A DNA stretch of 64,000 nt. It comes from an uncultured Verrucomicrobiae bacterium. Its GTDB lineage: Bacteria; Verrucomicrobiota; Verrucomicrobiia; Limisphaerales; AAA164-E04. The position numbers and the translations under genes were made by a program. The stretch covers positions 62,001 to 126,000 of the forward strand of contig CALSPN010000026.1 in assembly GCA_943788245.1 (NCBI GenBank). The letters are read 5' to 3'. Positions 29,168 to 38,101 of this stretch are shown here, one piece after another; within the stretch, counting starts at the first letter, position 1; each line of letters opens with the position of its first letter. The notes under the pieces are model-generated. The model was not told the DNA's origin and made no database searches. It worked only from the letters and a program-made list of their open reading frames with translations.

Positions 29168-30559
29168 TCAAGGTAATGGCCACTCTCTTGAATCGGATCG
29201 AGCAGACGCCAAATAAGATTCAATTTTTTTGATCATGCGCCGGTTGCTTGATGATACATCCTGTGTTTCACCGGGATCAATCGAAAGGTCATAAAGCTCG
29301 AGCGGTGCATCCACACCATGTCTGACAGCCTTCCAGTCGCCCATTCGAGCTGCTTGATGAAAACCCTTTTCATGAAACTCCCAGTAGAGAGGGGCATGCT
29401 TTTTTATTTTCCCGTTCAAGAGAGGTTCCACCATGGATTCACCATCCAGCCCCAGAGGCACTTTCAGCCCGGCAAGCTCGGTTAAGGTGGGAAACACGTC
29501 CCATGCAGCCCATACCTGGTCGCTTGTTTGGCCTGGTTGAATTTTCCCTTTCCATCGCACAATCATGGGCGAACGAATGCCACCTTCGTAAAGGTCACGT
29601 TTGATCCCTCTGAAAGGGCCTGAAGATCGAAAAAAACCGGGATCAATGCCTTCTTGATCATGGGGTCCGTTATCACTGCAAAAGAAGACAATCGTGTCTT
29701 CGGACAGACCTTGATCATCCAGAGCATTCAGAATTTTACCCACATCACGATCCAATCGATAGATCATGGCTGCGAGCATTTTCTGAGGTTCCGGCCACTT
29801 TTCTTCTTTGTAGGGTTTAGCAGTCGGAGCAATGACTTGCTTATGGGGCAAGGTGTAGGCCAGATAGAGAAAAAAAGGGGCTTTGCGAGGTGTTTTGATA
29901 TAGTTGATTGCCGCATCAGTGAACTTGTAATGTATGAACAATCCTTGTTTACCTTCGCTGTTTTCAGGAAACTGCCATAATTGTTGATTTCTCCAGACAA
30001 CCTCTGGAAAATGATTGTGAGCTTTTTTTTGATTCAAAAACCCGAACCATTCATCAAATCCTTGCAGATTGGGCAACCCGGTTGATCCAGCTTCCCCCAA
30101 GCCCCATTTCCCCAGGACACAGGTGTCGTATTTTTTCTTTTTCAGTATTTCGGCCACGGTCAAATCGCCGTAATCCAAAGGCACGTTCCCATTGCCCCGG
30201 ATGCGCGTATGCCCCGAGTGAAATCCAGTCATCAATACCGATCGTGAAGGGGCACAAACCGTGCTCCCTGCGTAATACTGGGTAAAACGGATTCCTTCAC
30301 GAGCCATTTGATCGAGTCGTGGCGTTCGAAAATACTTTTGTCCGTATGCACCTACATCTCCGTAACCAAGGTCATCAGCCATGATAAAAATGATGTTGGG
30401 TGGCTTGGCGCTGACCTGGGCTGCTCGCAAATCCTTGGCAAAGCTCAAGCCAAAAACCACTAGCAGCAGTCCTAGAGAGCAAGAAAGGGCAGGAGCAAGA
30501 AAAACAACTCCAGCGATAGCGTGATATCGTGGGGCAGACATGAAATTCAAAAGACGCAT
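29168..30559 (-). CDS. Secreted arylsulfatase-type sulfatase
   Basis: 463 residues. A long hydrophobic signal region (about 14-47) leads to NIIFIMADDLGYGDVGAYG with the metal aspartates. C102 in CAPSR is the formylglycine site (C-x-P-S-R), followed by GKWGLGE, PHKQ and FCSDNGPH. The C-terminal subdomain has LYWEFHEKG and the DWKAVR strand. It belongs to the same broad family as the sulfatase at 3.5-5.1 kb but is clearly not a recent duplicate. Exported and calcium-dependent by family; the sulfated substrate is unknown. Confidence 0.93.
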   Translation of the reverse strand: MRLLNFMSAPRYHAIAGVVFLAPALSCSLGLLLVVFGLSFAKDLRAAQVSAKPPNIIFIMADDLGYGDVGAYGQKYFRTPRLDQMAREGIRFTQYYAGSTVCAPSRSVLMTGFHSGHTRIRGNGNVPLDYGDLTVAEILKKKKYDTCVLGKWGLGEAGSTGLPNLQGFDEWFGFLNQKKAHNHFPEVVWRNQQLWQFPENSEGKQGLFIHYKFTDAAINYIKTPRKAPFFLYLAYTLPHKQVIAPTAKPYKEEKWPEPQKMLAAMIYRLDRDVGKILNALDDQGLSEDTIVFFCSDNGPHDQEGIDPGFFRSSGPFRGIKRDLYEGGIRSPMIVRWKGKIQPGQTSDQVWAAWDVFPTLTELAGLKVPLGLDGESMVEPLLNGKIKKHAPLYWEFHEKGFHQAARMGDWKAVRHGVDAPLELYDLSIDPGETQDVSSSNRRMIKKIESYLASARSDSREWPLP

Positions 30560-30734
30560 ATGATTCAGTTAATTTATCCCCCATACCTTTCAAGTGTAAA
30601 GTCCGTATGCTTCGATGAAATTTCCAGGCCCTGATTGAATCTTTTACCATTTAACACATTACCGGCAGGATTACCGGTTGACAGTAGCATTTGGGTCGAT
30701 CAAATTGGTGTTATTCTCAGCAAACCGAACCAGA

Positions 30735-31640
30735 ATGAAACCATACAAGGACAGTCGACCGAATCAGATTGTGATCATGACCATCTTGCTTAGCTGCTTG
30801 ATGTCCTCACAGTGCTCTGCTCAGCTTTTGTCCGGCCCGAGATCAGGTGGACGAGGATCTGAAAGATTGATCACCGAGCCCGGTCCAGCATCACGTGCAG
30901 GTGTGCCAGATTGGAATATTGATAATGACTTTACAGACGACATCTTCACTTTTGTACGCATCATGTACAGTGGCAGGGGATGGGGAGGACGAGGCGGGAG
31001 CTGGAGAACAGATTTTCCCAATGCGGATCTGAATTTTTCGTATCGTCTGGAGCAACTGACCTCCATGGTTGTTGATCCTCAAGGAGGCACCATCGATTTA
31101 CTGGATGACAAGCTTTACGACTATCCGTTTATTTTCATCATTGATCCAAGAACTCTGTCTTTCAAAGACAATGAAGCGAAGGCCCTCAGACGCTACCTAC
31201 TGAATGGAGGATTTCTCATGGTGGACGATTTCTGGGGAACTACCATGAAGCGTGATTTCTTGAGTGAAATGGAAAAAGTATTCCCGAACAAGAAACCGAT
31301 TTCTCTGGAATTGTCTCACCCCATCTTCAACGCAGTTTTTCCCATGAAAATAAAACCTCAAGTTCCAAGCGAAGATTCCGCTGAGCGCAACAAAGGAAGA
31401 GGTGTTTATGAAACATACGAAGATGAAATCATCAATCGCTACGGCGAAGGCCCCGCGCCTGCCGATTATCTTGCCATTTTGGATGACAATGAACGTATCA
31501 TGGTGCTCATATGCCACAATACGGACTTGAGTGATGGGTGGGAAGAGGAAGGAAAAAGTCAGTGGTTCTTCTCAAGATTTTCGGAGTCACTATCTTATCC
31601 AATGGGAATCAACATCGTTTACTACGCTTTGACACATTGA
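30735..31640 (+). CDS. DUF4159 secreted protein
   Basis: 301 residues from the ATG at 30735, which gives a signal peptide ending near CSAQ. A Gly/Arg-rich segment follows, then the DUF4159 hallmark FTFVRIMYSGRGW, TDFPNADLNFSYRLEQLTSM, FIFIIDPRTLSF, LRRYLLNGGFLMVDDFWG and the C-terminal MGINIVYYALTH. The fold is thought to resemble a glutamine-amidotransferase/GATase-like Rossmann domain without catalytic residues. Such proteins commonly accompany MoxR/BatA-type gene sets in this phylum, but none is adjacent here. Function unknown. Confidence 0.9.
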   Translation: MKPYKDSRPNQIVIMTILLSCLMSSQCSAQLLSGPRSGGRGSERLITEPGPASRAGVPDWNIDNDFTDDIFTFVRIMYSGRGWGGRGGSWRTDFPNADLNFSYRLEQLTSMVVDPQGGTIDLLDDKLYDYPFIFIIDPRTLSFKDNEAKALRRYLLNGGFLMVDDFWGTTMKRDFLSEMEKVFPNKKPISLELSHPIFNAVFPMKIKPQVPSEDSAERNKGRGVYETYEDEIINRYGEGPAPADYLAILDDNERIMVLICHNTDLSDGWEEEGKSQWFFSRFSESLSYPMGINIVYYALTH

Positions 31641-31709
31641 ATTTCATGACGTTCTGGATTGCCTCGTTCGGGGAGATTCAGGCAGCCCCCTTCAAGAAAA
31701 CATACTTTT

Positions 31710-32189
31710 TCAGCTATCAAGACTGAGAAAGGAAAAATCCGTTTTATCACCACTGATTTCGACGATTGCGACCGATCGTCGAGTATGCATCTTGCGCCGC
31801 CCTGAGTAGCCCGGATTCAGGTAGAGGGTGTGATCCAAGGTCTGTGAAAAAGCCTGATGCGTGTGCCCGAATACCACCAGATCAGGCCGAGTCGCAGTGA
31901 TCCTGTCGCGAATGGCCGGGGCTGGCGTTGGCAGACTGACAATGTGATGAACGAGGATATTTCGACCCGAGAGGGTAACTGATTCCGTTTCACGCACATC
32001 AATATCAAAATCGGTATTTCCCATCACCGCAGTCACCGGCGCAATCTCTTCAAGTTCCATGACGATGTGGGGTGGACCAATATCTCCTGCATGCAAGATA
32101 TGATCGACTCCTCGAAAAAGCTTCTTTATTTGAGGATCAAGAAAGCCATGTGTGTCTGAGATGACTCCGATTTTAAAATGCTTACTCAT
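31710..32189 (-). CDS. YfcE/MJ0936-family metallophosphoesterase
   Basis: 159 residues. Calcineurin-like metal ligands are all visible: GVISDTHGF (D, H), LHAGDIG (D), VMGNTDFD (N), LVHHI and VFGHTHQAF (HxH). Probable phosphodiesterase acting on small or model substrates in the cytoplasm. It converges on the DUF4159 gene from the right. Confidence 0.93.
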   Translation of the reverse strand: MSKHFKIGVISDTHGFLDPQIKKLFRGVDHILHAGDIGPPHIVMELEEIAPVTAVMGNTDFDIDVRETESVTLSGRNILVHHIVSLPTPAPAIRDRITATRPDLVVFGHTHQAFSQTLDHTLYLNPGYSGRRKMHTRRSVAIVEISGDKTDFSFLSLDS

Positions 32190-32291
32190 GCTTGACTAGA
32201 GACGCTTGCGGATCTTTGGGTCTTGGTGATACCAGTGAAAAAACGTGGACTCTTTTCGTTGAGCGAAGAACATTCAACCGTTGGTCGCAAC

Positions 32292-32912
32292 TCAAACAGT
32301 CGCTTTTTCAGGCTCGATGTCCTCGGGTTCATTTTCGGTGTCGGACTCTTCCTCGGCAGCTGTCTCACGCGCTTCTATCCACTTGGCAGCACCTACAAAC
32401 AGTCCAGAGAAAAGTCCACCGCTGATGAGCGTATTACGCAGAAACATCCAGGTGGGTGGAAGGCCGCTCGTTCCAGTGGTCAAGGCCAATAGCCAACCTG
32501 AGAGATCACGCGTGTATTCCTTGTTCTCGAAAGGATTCAGGAGCCAGGCCATGGTGTTCGTGATGAGGTAAAACAAACAGGCTCCAACCAATCCTCCACC
32601 GATCAGTTTGGCCCAATGGTCTTTTTTACTCATCCACTGGCCTAAACCAATCAAACTGGCATATCCCAGATAATTACTCAGCTGATACCACTGCGGCCAG
32701 TAACCATAATACGCATTCAAGGCCAGATCTGTGACCGCCAGCGTCCCCAGAGGGATCAGCCAGGCCAATTTAGGAGGGAAGTAGAGCCCCGCACAGAATG
32801 CCAACGCATAAGCTGCACTAAAATTCATAGGCATGAGCCCTGGCCATCGTGTTCCTGCGAACACGATCAGCATGAGGGCAACCAGCCATTTATTTACCTT
32901 TTTTTGAACCAC
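32292..32912 (-). CDS. DUF6580 membrane protein
   Basis: 206 residues with five or six predicted membrane segments between residues 8 and 180 and an acidic, disordered C-terminal tail. Features such as NFSAAYALAFCAGLYF, GTLAVTDLALNAYYGYWP and the long TTGTSGLPPTWMFLRNTLISG stretch match DUF6580, a family resembling the membrane S-component of ECF vitamin transporters. Transport of a small molecule is a family-level inference and the ligand is unknown. Confidence 0.8.
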   Translation of the reverse strand: MVQKKVNKWLVALMLIVFAGTRWPGLMPMNFSAAYALAFCAGLYFPPKLAWLIPLGTLAVTDLALNAYYGYWPQWYQLSNYLGYASLIGLGQWMSKKDHWAKLIGGGLVGACLFYLITNTMAWLLNPFENKEYTRDLSGWLLALTTGTSGLPPTWMFLRNTLISGGLFSGLFVGAAKWIEARETAAEEESDTENEPEDIEPEKATV

Positions 32913-33081
32913 GTGGGTTTATATTACGTCATTCATTCTTGATGACAAGTAGGGATAGAGCTGGATCTTTTTTTTTGAAACCCTCACACCGAAATTCCTG
33001 CCAGATGTTGATGAGACAGTCAAAATTCCTGACACCCAGACTTGCTTTGAGGCAAATTTTTAGTTTAGGGATTTCCCAGAC

Positions 33082-33810
33082 ATGACAACATCACTGGATC
33101 CACTTTTCCCCATTATCTACGAAGATGATTCCCTGCTGGTGCTGCACAAACCGGCCGACTTGGTCTGTCATCCAACCAAAGGGGATGTTTACTCCAGCTT
33201 GATCAGCCGTGTTCGGCTTTATCTGGGCGAAGCAAATGAAGGCCAAATGATCAATCGAATTGATCGAGAGACCAGTGGCGTTGTCCTCATCGCAAAGAAC
33301 AAGGAAACGGCCCGTAGCTTGCGCCTGCAATGGGAAGCCAGAGAGGTAGTCAAAATATATCATGCCATTTCCTACGGCTGGCCCAAGAAGGATTCGTTCA
33401 GTGTGGACAAGCCTCTTGGCAAAGATATTGAAAGCGAAGTTGCCATCAAGGATTGCGTGAGGAGGGATGGTTCTCCGTCTTTCACAGGATTCCGCGTCCT
33501 GAAGCGGTTCGAAAAGAATCGATCCAAGTTCGCATTGCTTGAAGTTTGTCCGCGAACAGGACGCAAACATCAAATCCGTATCCACCTTCAGCATCTGGGG
33601 CATTCCATCGTCGGGGACAAGCTCTATGGACTGAATGAACAATTTTATCTGGATCTGGTTTATGGCCGTTTAACCGATGATCAACGAAAGCAACTTCTAC
33701 TCCCATTCCACGCCCTGCACGCGCATAGTGTCACCTTGACATATCAGGACCAGGAACGAACGTTTGCATCTGAAGCTGAGGATTGGTTCCGCAGCTTCCA
33801 TGAAGGGTGA
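33082..33810 (+). CDS. RluA-family RNA pseudouridine synthase
   Basis: 242 residues. PIIYEDDSLLVLHKPADLVCHP opens the catalytic domain. INRIDRETSGVVLIAKN carries the catalytic aspartate in the RIDRETSG context (HRLDRDTSG in E. coli RluA). Later, EVCPRTGRKHQIRIHLQHLGHSIVGDKLYG is diagnostic of RluA/RluC/RluD. There is no S4 domain, so the target could be 23S rRNA or tRNA. It converges with the selenoprotein gene. Confidence 0.93.
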   Translation: MTTSLDPLFPIIYEDDSLLVLHKPADLVCHPTKGDVYSSLISRVRLYLGEANEGQMINRIDRETSGVVLIAKNKETARSLRLQWEAREVVKIYHAISYGWPKKDSFSVDKPLGKDIESEVAIKDCVRRDGSPSFTGFRVLKRFEKNRSKFALLEVCPRTGRKHQIRIHLQHLGHSIVGDKLYGLNEQFYLDLVYGRLTDDQRKQLLLPFHALHAHSVTLTYQDQERTFASEAEDWFRSFHEG

Positions 33811-33863
33811 GTTGTTTCACTCAAGCCTGGCATCAAGTTGGATGTTTCGAGGCTTTGCAGCAA

Positions 33864-35273
33864 TCATGGTTGTGTTAGTTGAATCGTGAAATCTTGCCTT
33901 CTGTAAAGACAAGTTCCATTGATTTCTTCGCAGATATTGTAAAGTGCATAGCCTTTGAGTTCGTGTGAGTTTTCCCCCGTGTGTTGGACTATTTCAAACT
34001 CAAGAGATCGTGGGGATTGATCGGTGACCAAGGGGGGATTGGGGAATTGAAGAAATACCCTTTCCGGCCCCCAGCCTTTGCTCGACTTAAGCCAGACAGT
34101 CAGAGGCTCGGCTTCGTTGTTCCAATGAAATGCGTGGGCAACATTCGGTTGCAATCGCAAGTGAATACGTAACGCTTTTTTGCTCGCATCCGTTGCGGAT
34201 ACAATTGTCGATTCAATCTGAATCGCAGGCAGAATATCGCGAAACACCCTCCCTCCGGGATCTGGCTCTGAAAGTTTCTTGATGGAATCAGTGTTTTTTT
34301 CAGCTGGATAGGCAAACTCGGCACCTCCTGGCTCAACTCGCAGGGGGAAAGGTTTTTCTCCTCGGGCAGTAATTTCCTTACGAGCCTGATTCACCCAATC
34401 ATAAAATGAATAGGGTTTATCCAATCGTGGGCCGTATTGCTGAATCCTGCGGCGCCAGATATATTGATTCGGATCCAGCTCCAACGCAGTCTGCCACGAT
34501 TTAATTGCTTTGGTGAAATCTTTCGAATTGGATTGATTCAGATCAAAAAAACTCCGGTGGGCAACCCCCATTCTGAAATGCAGCCATCCATCATCAGGCG
34601 CATTGGAGGAGGCCATCTGATATGCATGAATGCATTCATCCAGCCGAAGGTCTCCTCCCCAAAGAAATAAGGAATCAGCATATGCTCCCCATGCCTCAGC
34701 AGTCTGCCGCATGCTGGCTCTGAGCTTGAGTTTTTCCAAACCCGGACTACCGGGAAGTGCATTTATTGCGTCGTCACGCTCATCATGAGGAGATGAGACC
34801 GAATCCACAAATGCTTCGAATTCTTCCTGTGAGGGATTGATGGACCGAACGATTCCCTTTTCATCGATCAATACGGTGTAAGGAACGGCCGCCACCTTGA
34901 GGAGATTGAGTGAATCTACAAGGATAAGCCAATCCATCTGATGCCACTGCATGAACAGTCGACAACGGTCTGGATGTTGTTCTTGAATGATTCCGAGGAC
35001 TTTAATTTTACCATCAAGTCGGAAGGGCTCTGTGCGAGCGTGCCACACGGGCACGTGCTGACGACATCCTGCTCACCAAGAGGCAAAAACATGCAATACA
35101 ACTTTTTCACCGTAATAATCATGAACTGAAACCGGTTTTCCATTTTCAAGCGACGGAAAAGAATAATGAGGAAAGGAAGAATTTTTTTCAAATGCATGAC
35201 TCATGACTGTGAATAGTAAAAAAAGAACGCATGGAATCGAATGAATAAGAATCGTGTGATGAGTTTTTTTCAT
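33864..35273 (-). CDS. Predicted selenoprotein: secreted thioredoxin-like redoxin (U67-x-x-C70) with helical-repeat and DsbD-like C-terminal domains
   Basis: 469 residues if the in-frame TGA at 35075-35073 is read as selenocysteine. Residues 1-28 form a signal peptide. The thioredoxin-fold domain runs from about 30 to 160: KVVLHVFASW precedes the redox site U67-A-G-C70, with the expected cis-proline at P131 (AAVPYTVLID) and the stretch IIQEQHPDR. Residues about 170-290 look like TPR helices (AYQMASSNAPDDGWLHFRMG, KSWQTALELDPN). The C-terminal 120 residues contain YNICEEINGTCLYRR, resembling the alpha domain of DsbD. The frame is identical on both sides of the TGA, so no shift is involved. A hairpin suited to a bacterial SECIS follows. 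Alternatives are a TGC or TGT misread as TGA, or a genuine nonsense mutation. Confidence 0.75.
35039..35055 (-). promoter_or_regulatory. Candidate bacterial SECIS hairpin
   Basis: In the mRNA the stem CGUGCC/GGCACG (6 bp, perfect, GC-rich) closes a five-base loop CGUGU. The loop begins 23 nt after the UGA, inside the 16-37 nt window usual for bacterial SECIS elements, and has a G in the first two loop positions plus GU pairs as in E. coli fdhF. The hairpin is inside the coding sequence, as SelB-dependent decoding in bacteria requires. Confidence 0.6.
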
Positions 35274-35320
35274 GGCAGGTGACTTTGGACATTAGGCCGT
35301 CAGGAAAAAGAAAGCAAATA

Positions 35321-36673
35321 TCACCTGACTTTCGTTTTGAAATAAAACCTGAAGGTCAGGCAAAAGGCAGCAACTCCCAGCCCTAAAGCCAGACCAATCC
35401 AAATCCCCAAAGCTCCCTTCTGATAATAAAAAGCGAGCATACACGCCATCGGCATGGCCAGGAGCCAGTATGCGACAATCGCCACAATCGCAGGTATCCT
35501 TACATCCTGCATCCCGCGCAATATGGAAATCGCGGTCACCTGAAGACCATCAAAAACCTGGAATATGGCGGCTACCATCAGCAACTGGACAGCTAGATCC
35601 TGTACCTCTTTAGATTCCACAAACCAAGCGGCCATCGTCCTGCCTCCAAAAAAGAATAAACAGCCGAAAGCAGTCATCAACACGACGGCAGTCATCAAAC
35701 TAACCAGCCCAATGCGCCGCACACGGCGATTCAGTCCGGCCCCGAGGACTTGCCCGACTCGCACTGAAGCAGCCATTCCGAGACTGAGGGAAAACATGAA
35801 CGTTGTGCTGGCACAGGTGAAGGCAATTTGATGAGCCGCCAAAGCATTCGCCCCGATCCATCCGAGCATGAGTGCCGCAAATGCAAAAGATCCCATTTCC
35901 AGCAGGTGCTGAAGCGACACAGGCAAACCCAACTTGAACAGCTTCCTTAAAACCGGTAGATCTCCCGCACCCGACCAGGAACCTTGACGAAAACGCGCCA
36001 GTGATTTGGATCGCACCAGCCAAGCAATCATCGCAGCAGCAGTCACGATACGAGCCAGGAGGGTTGCCAATCCGGCTCCGTTGAGCCCCATCGCAGGGCA
36101 ACCCAGATTTCCGTATATCAACATCCAGTTGAGCAGAATGTTAAGTAAGACGCCCCCGATCATGAGTAGCGTGGGGATCCATGGATGGTTCAATGCTTCA
36201 CAGAATTGTTTTCCAGCCAAACCAAGCAACATCGGCAGCAAACTAGGCGCAAGGAACCAAAGATAACCTCCGGCGGCATCAACAACCTCGGGAGGTTGTC
36301 CCAGAAAAGGCAGTATCCACCGGAAGGCCATGAAGATGACCACAAGTAAAGCAGATGTGACCAGCGTCAGAACGGCTGAGGCTCGATAAACGCGGCCTAC
36401 TTGTAAAGGGTCATTGGCCCCGAAGGCATTGGCACTGAGCACAGAGACAGAGGTCAACATACCAAATCCAAACACCATGGGAAGGTGAAACAAGTTGATC
36501 ACCAAAGAAGAGGCTGCCAACGGAATGACCCCCACCTGCCCCACCATCACGGTATCAGCAATACCCATGAGGGTCTGTCCGACGAGACCGGCCATGATCG
36601 GCAAACTCAATCGAAACAAAGAACGCACTTCACGTGCATATTTCCATAAAACCCTTAAGGTACGATAATTCAT
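35321..36673 (-). CDS. MATE-family multidrug/sodium antiporter
   Basis: 450 residues with twelve predicted membrane helices. LFRLSLPIMAGLVGQTLMGIADTVMVGQVG is the classic NorM N-terminal helix pair, and the second repeat starts at LRKLFKLGLPVSLQHLLEMG. SVRVGQVLGAGLNRRVRRIG is the conserved cytoplasmic loop. These proteins export cationic drugs or metabolites in exchange for Na+ or H+; the substrate is unknown. It lies about 50 nt upstream of the selenoprotein gene on the same strand and may share a transcript. Confidence 0.94.
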   Translation of the reverse strand: MNYRTLRVLWKYAREVRSLFRLSLPIMAGLVGQTLMGIADTVMVGQVGVIPLAASSLVINLFHLPMVFGFGMLTSVSVLSANAFGANDPLQVGRVYRASAVLTLVTSALLVVIFMAFRWILPFLGQPPEVVDAAGGYLWFLAPSLLPMLLGLAGKQFCEALNHPWIPTLLMIGGVLLNILLNWMLIYGNLGCPAMGLNGAGLATLLARIVTAAAMIAWLVRSKSLARFRQGSWSGAGDLPVLRKLFKLGLPVSLQHLLEMGSFAFAALMLGWIGANALAAHQIAFTCASTTFMFSLSLGMAASVRVGQVLGAGLNRRVRRIGLVSLMTAVVLMTAFGCLFFFGGRTMAAWFVESKEVQDLAVQLLMVAAIFQVFDGLQVTAISILRGMQDVRIPAIVAIVAYWLLAMPMACMLAFYYQKGALGIWIGLALGLGVAAFCLTFRFYFKTKVR

Positions 36674-36725
36674 TCATTCCCAGAACTTGCTGCGATACGG
36701 ATACAAGAGATGATTGAATCAGAGA

Positions 36726-37547
36726 TCAGGCAAAAGTCTTTTTTAAGTAATCAAGACTTTGCTGGGCAATGGCTTCAGGGCCTTCTTCGAATTTAAATAC
36801 TTCGACGGAAACATAGCCCTGATATCCAACTTCTTTAAGTGCAGAGGCAATGGGCACAAAATCGACATCTCCAAATCCAGGTCCCTTGAGATTTGCATCA
36901 TTGGCATGAAAATAAGCGAAGGCTGGCCAGGATTCCCGAATGATATCAGCAATGGGTTTACCCATGGAACACATGGCTTTGACATCCAGAATGATCTTGA
37001 AAGCAGGCGAAGGGATGCGACGGATAAATTGAATCGCCTCTTCTGCCGTATTCATGAAATTAGTTTCAGATGGCGCCAGAGGCTCAAAACAGATCGTCAC
37101 TCCCTTGTCTTCGCCGTCTTGGACCGCCGGACGAAAAACCTCAGTCGCCCACTCAGTGGCCTGTTCCAGAGTAACACCTGGTTCCAGATTCCGCTGATGA
37201 GGTGATCCTACAACAATCGATTTCCCTCCCAAATCCTGGCAGAATTGGACCAAGTCGCGAAAGTATTGCTGCGTTTTGGCACGGATGCTCGCATCCGGAT
37301 GCGTCATGTGCATGCCCTCAGCCTCTACAAGCACCCAATGGATACCTGAAATTTCCAGCTGATGTCTCGCAGCTAAGTCCTTGATTTCAGAGCGACGCTG
37401 CTTGGAAACATCGGTGACGTACTTGGCACAGGTGAAAGGGGCAATTTCAATCCCGTCGTATCCTGTTTGTTTGACAAACTCAAAGGTTTTTTCAAACGAC
37501 CACTCCTTGAAGATCTCATTGCAGACACCAAATTTCATGAGGGGCAT
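36726..37547 (-). CDS. Sugar phosphate isomerase/epimerase (AP endonuclease-like TIM barrel)
   Basis: 273 residues, Pfam AP_endonuc_2 type. FEFVKQTGYDGIEIAPFT, ISGIHWVLVEAEGMHMTHP, ICFEPLAP (metal glutamate), IILDVKAMCSMG, AYFHANDAN and YVSVEVFKFEEGP (second metal glutamate) mark the barrel strands. Relatives include hydroxypyruvate isomerase, tagatose epimerase and inosose dehydratase-like enzymes; the sugar is not predictable. In this phylum such proteins act with Gfo/Idh/MocA enzymes, but none is next to it. Confidence 0.9.
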   Translation of the reverse strand: MPLMKFGVCNEIFKEWSFEKTFEFVKQTGYDGIEIAPFTCAKYVTDVSKQRRSEIKDLAARHQLEISGIHWVLVEAEGMHMTHPDASIRAKTQQYFRDLVQFCQDLGGKSIVVGSPHQRNLEPGVTLEQATEWATEVFRPAVQDGEDKGVTICFEPLAPSETNFMNTAEEAIQFIRRIPSPAFKIILDVKAMCSMGKPIADIIRESWPAFAYFHANDANLKGPGFGDVDFVPIASALKEVGYQGYVSVEVFKFEEGPEAIAQQSLDYLKKTFA

Positions 37548-37610
37548 TGAGCCAAATTTAAGACTCTTTTGCCATCGCTATTTTCAATAAAGATCAGCAA
37601 TGGAACCTGC

Positions 37611-37868
37611 TCATAAATAAAAATCGCTCACTTCATGATTTGTTTTTTCCTCCTCGCCCCTTTCCGATTCCGATTCATTTTGAAAATCAATGGGGCGCAT
37701 TTCCCTGTCATTAGCCTGCCAATCCTCTGCCGAATCTACCGCACGTCGCATTTGATCGAACCACCAGGAGGCTCTCTGTAATCGTCTTTGCGAACGATGA
37801 CGGAAACGAAAGGATGCGTTTCTTTGCTGACTTAATCCGAGTTCAAGTTGTTCTGTGTTCCATTTCAT
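37611..37868 (-). CDS. Small basic/acidic conserved hypothetical protein
   Basis: 85 residues. The centre is very basic (FRFRHRSQRRLQRASWWFDQM) with the motif WWFDQMRRAVD, which I recall as recurrent in small uncharacterised verrucomicrobial proteins. The C-terminus is acidic. It could be a nucleic-acid-associated protein, but nothing proves that. No membrane segment or signal peptide. Confidence 0.6.
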   Translation of the reverse strand: MKWNTEQLELGLSQQRNASFRFRHRSQRRLQRASWWFDQMRRAVDSAEDWQANDREMRPIDFQNESESERGEEEKTNHEVSDFYL

Positions 37869-38005
37869 ACATCGCTACTATGCATTCAGGCCTTGGACAT
37901 TTACTGTCCCACGCGAAAGAAAGTAGAGTTTTAAGGGAATGCGGCTCGTTTTGATGCAATCATGGCATCATTCATGCGGTTTTTACTTGCATTCTCAATC
38001 ACGCA

Positions 38006-38027
38006 AATGTAAACACAATGTAAATAC
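38006..38027 (+). repeat. Tandem 11-bp direct repeat upstream of a secreted-protein gene
   Basis: AATGTAAACAC (38006-38016) is followed directly by AATGTAAATAC (38017-38027), 10 of 11 identical and spaced one helical turn. A 10-bp palindrome CATTCGAATG lies at 38045-38054. Both are within 100 nt of the start at 38102, so they could be regulator-binding sites. Confidence 0.35.
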
Positions 38028-38101
38028 AAAATCAGTGTCAACTTCATTCGAATGAGTGATCTTTATTTGATACTGATAATAATCAAGCAAGGGCGGATCA
38101 T

